A DNA stretch of 27,357 nucleotides from positions 1 through 27,357 of the IMG/VR virus record IMGVR_UViG_3300033571_010619; one strand, 5' to 3'. The DNA comes from a virus. Below, in pieces: positions 23,650-27,357 of the stretch; within the stretch, counting starts at the first letter, position 1; each line of letters begins with the position of its first letter. Below the pieces are notes generated by a model. It did not search any database, was not told where the DNA came from, and was given only the letters and a program-made list of their open reading frames with translations. A program made the translations under genes and the position numbers.

Positions 23650-23933
23650 CTCTTGCGAGCATCCTTGATGGCAGCTTTCCGGCTGCGATAGGGGCGCACT
23701 TTGTCAGCGATCTTTCTGGGTTGCGCGACAAATTGCTGCCCCTTTTTCATGCCCTCCCGCTTCGCTGCCGAAGTCCTTTGATACTCCGCATCGGACAAAG
23801 CTCCGATTGCTTTCTCAGGTAAGTAGCGTTCTCCCGTAGCCTCTGGGCCTTGGGTCGAAGGCTTACCGCTCTTGGTCCTCCATTTCTGGTCGGTCCAACT
23901 CTTCAACGATTTCTGTGAAGCACGGAGGGCCAT
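23646..23933 (-). CDS. Small basic conserved viral protein (DUF5872-like)
   Basis: With the ATG at 23933 the product has 95 residues. It is strongly basic. It has SLKSWTDQKWRTKSGKPS, then GERYLPEKAIGALSDAEY, and a C-terminal GQQFVAQPRKIADKVRPYR. From memory, this three-part signature recurs in phages and large algal viruses as a family of unknown function; the DUF number is uncertain. The stop-start junction with the upstream gene is TAA CC ATG, with GGAGGG 14 bases upstream. A longer frame starting at 24005 lies inside that gene and is rejected. The stop overlaps the convergent membrane-protein gene. Confidence 0.82.
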   Translation of the reverse strand: MALRASQKSLKSWTDQKWRTKSGKPSTQGPEATGERYLPEKAIGALSDAEYQRTSAAKREGMKKGQQFVAQPRKIADKVRPYRSRKAAIKDARKS

Positions 23934-23935
23934 GG

Positions 23936-24115
23936 TTAATCGGTATACCCTCCGCCTGATTGTTTGTAGCGGAGCGCGAGTAGCTGGGCTTTTCTCGCAG
24001 ACCACTGCCCCGGTTTGCCGCCTTTGCTCCCACCTTTGATCTGGTTGAACAATTGCTTACGCATGGAGGGCTTGGTGTAATTCCCCGCTTCGTTGACCCG
24101 TGACTCAGATTTCAT
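23936..24115 (-). CDS. Small basic conserved phage protein (GGKPGQWSARKAQ family)
   Basis: A 59-residue basic protein: KPSMRKQLFNQIKGGSKGGK, then PGQWSARKAQLLALRYKQSGGGYTD. The GSKGGKPGQWSARKAQ signature recurs, in my recollection, in phage and algal-virus proteins, often beside or fused to the family encoded by the next gene. Here the two are separate, with a two-base gap between them. The start overlaps the upstream gene's stop by ATGA. Confidence 0.85.
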   Translation of the reverse strand: MKSESRVNEAGNYTKPSMRKQLFNQIKGGSKGGKPGQWSARKAQLLALRYKQSGGGYTD

Positions 24116-24234
24116 TTCTTGATTTTGACCTCTCCGGAATGAAGCTCCTTACGAAGCTTTTCGATCTGAGTCTTGCGGAGGGGAGACCCCTTGGACAAGA
24201 GATACCGCACTTGCTGTTTGCTCTTGGTCTTCAT
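24112..24234 (-). CDS. 40-residue basic phage protein
   Basis: A basic peptide (KQQVRYLLSKGSPLRKTQIE, then KLRKELHSGEVKIKK). Its ends overlap the endolysin stop and the next start by ATGA, which fixes both limits. The pattern RYLLSKGSPL followed by LHSGEVKIKK resembles small phage proteins of unknown function seen near lysis and structural genes. It is shorter than common gene-calling limits but the ATGA packing supports it. Confidence 0.75.
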   Translation of the reverse strand: MKTKSKQQVRYLLSKGSPLRKTQIEKLRKELHSGEVKIKK

Positions 24235-24929
24235 GCTTCGTTTGTCGAAACCTGCCCGTCACTCTGAACAACTTCAGCCGGGGATCCATCGAGGTTGAAT
24301 CCGCTGGGCCACCGATACCCAACCACACGGGATTGAAGGAAAGGCTTAATGTTTACGGCATCACCTTGGTTACCGCCAAGAATCATCAGGTTACCATATT
24401 GGTCTTTCCCAGTCAGGAAACCAACGTGACCCGTGGAAGAGTTCCGCGACCCGCGCCAGAACACAACGATGGCTCCCTTGAGCGGACCACAGGGTTGACC
24501 CCATCTTTCAAAGCTCCGCGCCATGCCGGAACGTGTGCCTTTGATATCAACGTCTTCCAACATCGCATTGACATAGCCAGCACACCAAGGGGTCTCGTCG
24601 TCCCGGAACGACAGTTTTGCCAACTCCCAATAGGACAGCACCCGCTTACTGTGTTGCTTCCCGGCGATCTCAGAAACCCCGATCTCTTGCCGTGCGCGAC
24701 GGAGCCAGATAGGTTCATCGGCGACAGAGGGTGGGGCAACACGGTCGGAGGGTTCCTTTCGGAGTTCCGCCATCGTGATCGGACCCACGTAATCCCGTGG
24801 ACTGAGACCCTTGAAAACCTTAAATGCTACAATAGCAGAAGAGGTAAGGAGACTGAGCTTGCCGTCCACGGGTCCGGGATCGAACCCGTGGACTTTAAGT
24901 CGAGTCTGGATTTCCTTGATGTCGTTCAT
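24231..24929 (-). CDS. Endolysin: peptidoglycan-binding plus CHAP/NlpC-like amidase (TIGR02594 type)
   Basis: A 232-residue protein. Residues 1-58 are a PG_binding_1-type module (IQTRLKVHGFDPGPVDGKLS). Residues 74-215 follow the TIGR02594 pattern: WLRRARQEIGVSEIAG, then DETPWCAGYVNAML with probable nucleophile C116, WGQPCGPLKGAIVVFWRG, TGHVGF with H168, LGGNQGD (N187) and VVGYRWP. It would cut peptidoglycan at the end of infection. There is no signal peptide, so export needs the holin. It lies 27 bp after the holin candidate and overlaps the next small gene by ATGA. Confidence 0.93.
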   Translation of the reverse strand: MNDIKEIQTRLKVHGFDPGPVDGKLSLLTSSAIVAFKVFKGLSPRDYVGPITMAELRKEPSDRVAPPSVADEPIWLRRARQEIGVSEIAGKQHSKRVLSYWELAKLSFRDDETPWCAGYVNAMLEDVDIKGTRSGMARSFERWGQPCGPLKGAIVVFWRGSRNSSTGHVGFLTGKDQYGNLMILGGNQGDAVNIKPFLQSRVVGYRWPSGFNLDGSPAEVVQSDGQVSTNEA

Positions 24930-24956
24930 GGGAATACCAGTTTCGGGTTATCGGAA

Positions 24957-25145
24957 TTAGAATTTCTTGCCAGCATCAGCGATGCCTTGACCGACGATGT
25001 ATCCGGTGATGATCGTAGCGATCCACTGGGACATCTCGGGGGTAAGTCCGACTTGAGTTCCGAACGTGATCAGGGTCGTGCCGATGACAGCAGCCCACAG
25101 CTTACGGGATTTGATTTTTTCCATATTATTTGTTGGGTGTAACAT
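24957..25145 (-). CDS. Candidate holin, two membrane segments
   Basis: A 62-residue protein from the ATG at 25145, or 55 residues from a second ATG at 25124. It has a basic start (MEKIKSRK), a first membrane segment (LWAAVIGTTLITFGTQVG), a short polar turn (LTPEMSQ) and a second segment (WIATIITGYIVGQGIAD), ending in AGKKF. Size, topology and position immediately upstream of the endolysin fit a small two-segment holin that releases the endolysin. The paired starts seven codons apart recall dual-start holin/antiholin genes, but this is speculative. Confidence 0.8.
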   Translation of the reverse strand: MLHPTNNMEKIKSRKLWAAVIGTTLITFGTQVGLTPEMSQWIATIITGYIVGQGIADAGKKF

Positions 25146-25148
25146 GAC

Positions 25149-26081
25149 TCACATCATGTTGTAAAGACTATGTCCTGATTTGCCCATCGGGTCCAGTTGG
25201 ACTTTGGGTCGAGCCATGCCATTGAAGGCATCCTTCTCCTCATCGAGCAACTGTTTGCAAGTTCCCCAATGAAACGCAGAACGCTCCATGTCAGCGTTAT
25301 CTTCAGCAACGATACCAAGCAAAGCGTGTTTGATAGCGTTGATGTTGGAAAGGTAAACGATGTCCGTGTTGAAGAGCAGCGTGTTGAACTTTCGCTTAAG
25401 CAAAAGAACAACGTGCTTCTCATCGCTATTGGGGTTTGCAAAACGATACCAGCGATAGCGAGCGATTTCATCCCCGCGACCTTCTGCTAAGGAAAAACTG
25501 GTGGCTCCCGAAACTAACTGGACATCTACCATAGCCGTTAAGCCTTCAAAGCGGACCAACTCAACATCAACAACTTTGTTGGCATCAGTAAACGCAGTCT
25601 GTATGGAAGCACTCCCATCTAACTGAAACTTGTGGATTACCTTCTGCGAGTCCGATTTTACGTAGGTCACGTATACCGCCCCATAGGTTGGCAAAACGAC
25701 TTCCGGCGTGACGGGGACCACCTTTAGTTGATACTTGGTGGTCCCATCAAACTCAAACTTGGTTGGGTGTAGCCCGTCATCCACTGCACCATACAGGTAG
25801 TTTGGACTATCCTCATAGCGACCGCTGGTTTTGTAGTCCTGCCATCGAGCGTTCAGATCAACAGGGTAGCCCTCTATAACGGCAGACATTACAGACTCCG
25901 CTTCCCGTGGGATGTAGAAGTAGTTTGTGTCTGTAGAGATGGTGTATTCAAACACAAGGTCGCGCCAGTAGCCCAGACTATAAAGTCGTGGGAGAGCCAT
26001 GTTCAAATAATTGACAAAGCCATCCCCCGGAGGTATGTAGCCAGAAAGGGACGAGCTTAAGGCTGAGACAAATTGAGCCAT
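25149..26081 (-). CDS. Structural protein, candidate head-tail connector/adaptor
   Basis: With the ATG at 26081 the product has 310 residues; a TTG 11 codons upstream is less likely. It starts with a helix (MAQFVSALSSSLSGYI, then LNMALPRLYSLGYWRDL), followed by beta-rich central segments (NYFYIPREAESVMSAVIEG, and a KYQLKVVPVTPEV region). The C-terminal part is helical (NAIKHALLGIVAEDNADMER, then HWGTCKQLLDEEKDAF). An N-terminal helical bundle plus a beta region is reminiscent of tail-tubular A-type adaptors, but I did not recognise the family securely. It precedes the lysis genes on the same strand. Confidence 0.72.
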   Translation of the reverse strand: MAQFVSALSSSLSGYIPPGDGFVNYLNMALPRLYSLGYWRDLVFEYTISTDTNYFYIPREAESVMSAVIEGYPVDLNARWQDYKTSGRYEDSPNYLYGAVDDGLHPTKFEFDGTTKYQLKVVPVTPEVVLPTYGAVYVTYVKSDSQKVIHKFQLDGSASIQTAFTDANKVVDVELVRFEGLTAMVDVQLVSGATSFSLAEGRGDEIARYRWYRFANPNSDEKHVVLLLKRKFNTLLFNTDIVYLSNINAIKHALLGIVAEDNADMERSAFHWGTCKQLLDEEKDAFNGMARPKVQLDPMGKSGHSLYNMM

Positions 26082-26126
26082 GGTAAAGTCTAGATCAGTA
26101 AAGAGAATATTCAAGAACAGAGTCTT

Positions 26127-27128
26127 ATGAGAAAACTTTTGTTAAGGAACAACCTGAGCCTTGGGGATGTCGTCGTTTGTTCTGCGGCTATCCGTGATTT
26201 GCATAAAGCTCATCCGGGTAAGTTCCTAACTGGATATACGGGATCTTGTGCGCAAGTTTTTGACCACAACCCCTACATCGAACACGATCCGGAGGCAGAG
26301 GAAATTAATTTGGAGTATCCTGCAATCCATAAAAGCAATCAACGCCCCCGGCACTTCATCGAGGCTTACCATGAGTTCTTGTCAGATACGTTAGGGGTGG
26401 ATATCCCCATCACAGAGTTCAAAGGGGATATCCACCTGACTGATGATGAGAAGAAGTGGGTTAGCCAAGTGCATGAAATCGTAGGTTTCGATGCCCCTTT
26501 CTGGATCATCGTATCCGGCGGGAAGTTCGACTATACCTGCAAATGGTGGGGGCATCACCATTACCAAAAGGTGGTGGATGAACTGCGCGGGAAAGTCTTG
26601 TTCGTGCATGTGGGTGAAAAGGACCACCACCACCCCCAGCTTGACGGGGTGATCGATCTACGAGGTAAGACCGATGTCAGACAGTTGATCCGGTTGGTCC
26701 ACCACTCCCAAGGGATCGTGTGTCCTGTAACCAGCCTCATGCACCTTGCTGCGGCTGTCCCGGCAAAGGAAGGTAACCCTACGAACAGGGCTTGTATCGT
26801 CGTTGCAGGAGGCAGGGAACCCGTTGCGTGGGAGCATTATCCGTCTCACCAGTTCATGCACACTGTCGGAATGCTCCCCTGCTGCCAAACCGGAGGGTGC
26901 TGGAAGTCCCGCACCGTAGCGTTGAACGACGGCAGTGACAAAGATAATAGCCTGTGCGCGGCTCCTACCATATCCTCTGTTGGAACTCATACACCGAAAT
27001 GCATGGAAATGATCACCCCCGCGAGTGTGGTCACGGCAGTCTTCAAGTATCTGGTCGGCGGGTCTTATAAGGTCATAGACCCGGATAAATGGTCCCGTGT
27101 GGAGGCTCACCTTACAGCCCCGCTATAA
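26127..27128 (+). CDS. GT9-family glycosyltransferase (heptosyltransferase-like) with Cys cluster
   Basis: A 333-residue GT-B-fold enzyme. The start (NNLSLGDVVVCSAAIRDLHK) carries the GD motif (G13, D14) of ADP-heptose transferases. The donor half has SGGKFDYTCKWW, then GKTDVRQLIRLVHHSQGIVC and PVTSLMHLAAA (S203, H206). The C-terminal part holds C252, C253, C258, C277 and C292 (CCQTGGCW and KCMEMI), like the metal-binding cysteines of TibC-type protein O-heptosyltransferases. It may therefore glycosylate a protein rather than lipopolysaccharide; the donor sugar and target are inference. It is the only plus-strand gene among the late minus-strand genes at this end, and its stop abuts that of the Ser-rich gene. 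Confidence 0.85.
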   Translation: MRKLLLRNNLSLGDVVVCSAAIRDLHKAHPGKFLTGYTGSCAQVFDHNPYIEHDPEAEEINLEYPAIHKSNQRPRHFIEAYHEFLSDTLGVDIPITEFKGDIHLTDDEKKWVSQVHEIVGFDAPFWIIVSGGKFDYTCKWWGHHHYQKVVDELRGKVLFVHVGEKDHHHPQLDGVIDLRGKTDVRQLIRLVHHSQGIVCPVTSLMHLAAAVPAKEGNPTNRACIVVAGGREPVAWEHYPSHQFMHTVGMLPCCQTGGCWKSRTVALNDGSDKDNSLCAAPTISSVGTHTPKCMEMITPASVVTAVFKYLVGGSYKVIDPDKWSRVEAHLTAPL

Positions 27129-27357
27129 TTACGGCGGGGTATCTGTGTAGCAAAATACCGATTGGCCGGAATTAATATAACCCGGAGGGACCGTTACAGC
27201 TATTTGATAATTACCAGTAGCAGGGTAAAGTCCTGTTTCGCAGGTCCAAGTGGTCAGTTCACCGCTAGAGCTAGAATCAGAGCTATACTCAGAGCTATAC
27301 TCAGAGCTATACTCAGAGCTATACTCAGAGCTATACTCAGAGCTATACTCAGAGCTA
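27129..27357 (-). CDS. C-terminal part of a Ser-rich (SSEY) repeat protein, 5' end outside window
   Basis: Read from the right edge on the minus strand, the frame encodes a run of SSEY tetrapeptides. The run then gives way to SSDSSSSGELTTWTC, GLYPATGNYQIAVTVPPGY and INSGQSVFCYTDTPP before TAA (27131-27129). At least 75 residues are visible. The end is a short beta-type domain with two cysteines. The Ser/Glu/Tyr repeat would be extended and exposed, and serines in such repeats are typical O-glycosylation sites. Its stop directly abuts the stop of the convergent glycosyltransferase. The function is unknown; a virion surface or fibre protein is possible. Confidence 0.8.
   Translation of the reverse strand, partial: SSEYSSEYSSEYSSEYSSEYSSEYSSDSSSSGELTTWTCETGLYPATGNYQIAVTVPPGYINSGQSVFCYTDTPP
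27277..27357. repeat. 12-bp tandem repeat encoding SSEY
   Basis: Six complete copies plus nine bases of tcagagctatac run to the right edge, all identical. The period of 12 keeps the minus-strand frame, giving one SSEY tetrapeptide per unit. The real array length is unknown because the window ends within it. Confidence 0.97.

Noticed and set aside
24333-25142. 269-codon plus-strand frame across the endolysin and holin genes
   Set aside because: Both genes on the minus strand have clear family signatures; this frame has none.

Overview
The window is a piece of a tailed double-stranded DNA phage genome. It carries a large terminase, a collagen-like tail fibre, a lysis cassette, a family A DNA polymerase and a primase-helicase. 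No tRNA, integrase, ribosomal or metabolic gene was seen. A short-tailed (podovirus-like) phage fits best: there is a polA/SF3 replication module, very large candidate ejection proteins, and no tape-measure or sheath gene. The host cannot be named. Most start codons lack a Shine-Dalgarno sequence and follow A-rich or unstructured leaders, so the host probably depends little on anti-Shine-Dalgarno pairing.

Layout. (1) 1-12519, minus strand: terminase large subunit (10735-12519); a 315-base regulatory gap; tail-fibre genes (7616-10419); a terminator and a second promoter-like element; then a run of virion or virion-associated genes (7523 down to 1). That run ends in a protein of at least 1339 residues that leaves the left edge inside a PPKVA repeat. 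(2) 12543-23649, plus strand: probable small terminase, RuvC-like resolvase, SF2 helicase, about ten small genes, a RecB/Cas4-type nuclease split into two pieces, a candidate ssDNA-binding protein, a strong terminator, DNA polymerase and primase-helicase. Many of these genes are joined by ATGA stop-start overlaps. (3) 23646-26081, minus strand: connector-like structural protein, holin candidate, endolysin and three small conserved genes. (4) 26127-27128, plus strand: a GT9 (heptosyltransferase-like) glycosyltransferase. (5) 27129-27357, minus strand: the C-terminus of a Ser-rich (SSEY) repeat protein entering from the right edge.

No portal or major capsid gene is recognisable. Both edges lie inside short tandem repeats within minus-strand genes. 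The window is therefore probably an assembly fragment broken at repeats, and the rest of the late minus-strand module should lie between the right and left edges of a circular or circularly permuted genome.

The most interesting points are: a PD-(D/E)XK nuclease whose motifs and four candidate Fe-S cysteines are divided between two polypeptides separated by two small genes; a 37-bp element repeated (32/37 identical) 8 and 10 bp upstream of two late genes; a 97-bp concentric nested palindrome beside the terminase; leucine at the polymerase position equivalent to E. coli Pol I residue 762; and a glycosyltransferase with a Cys cluster lying tail-to-tail against a Ser-rich repeat protein.
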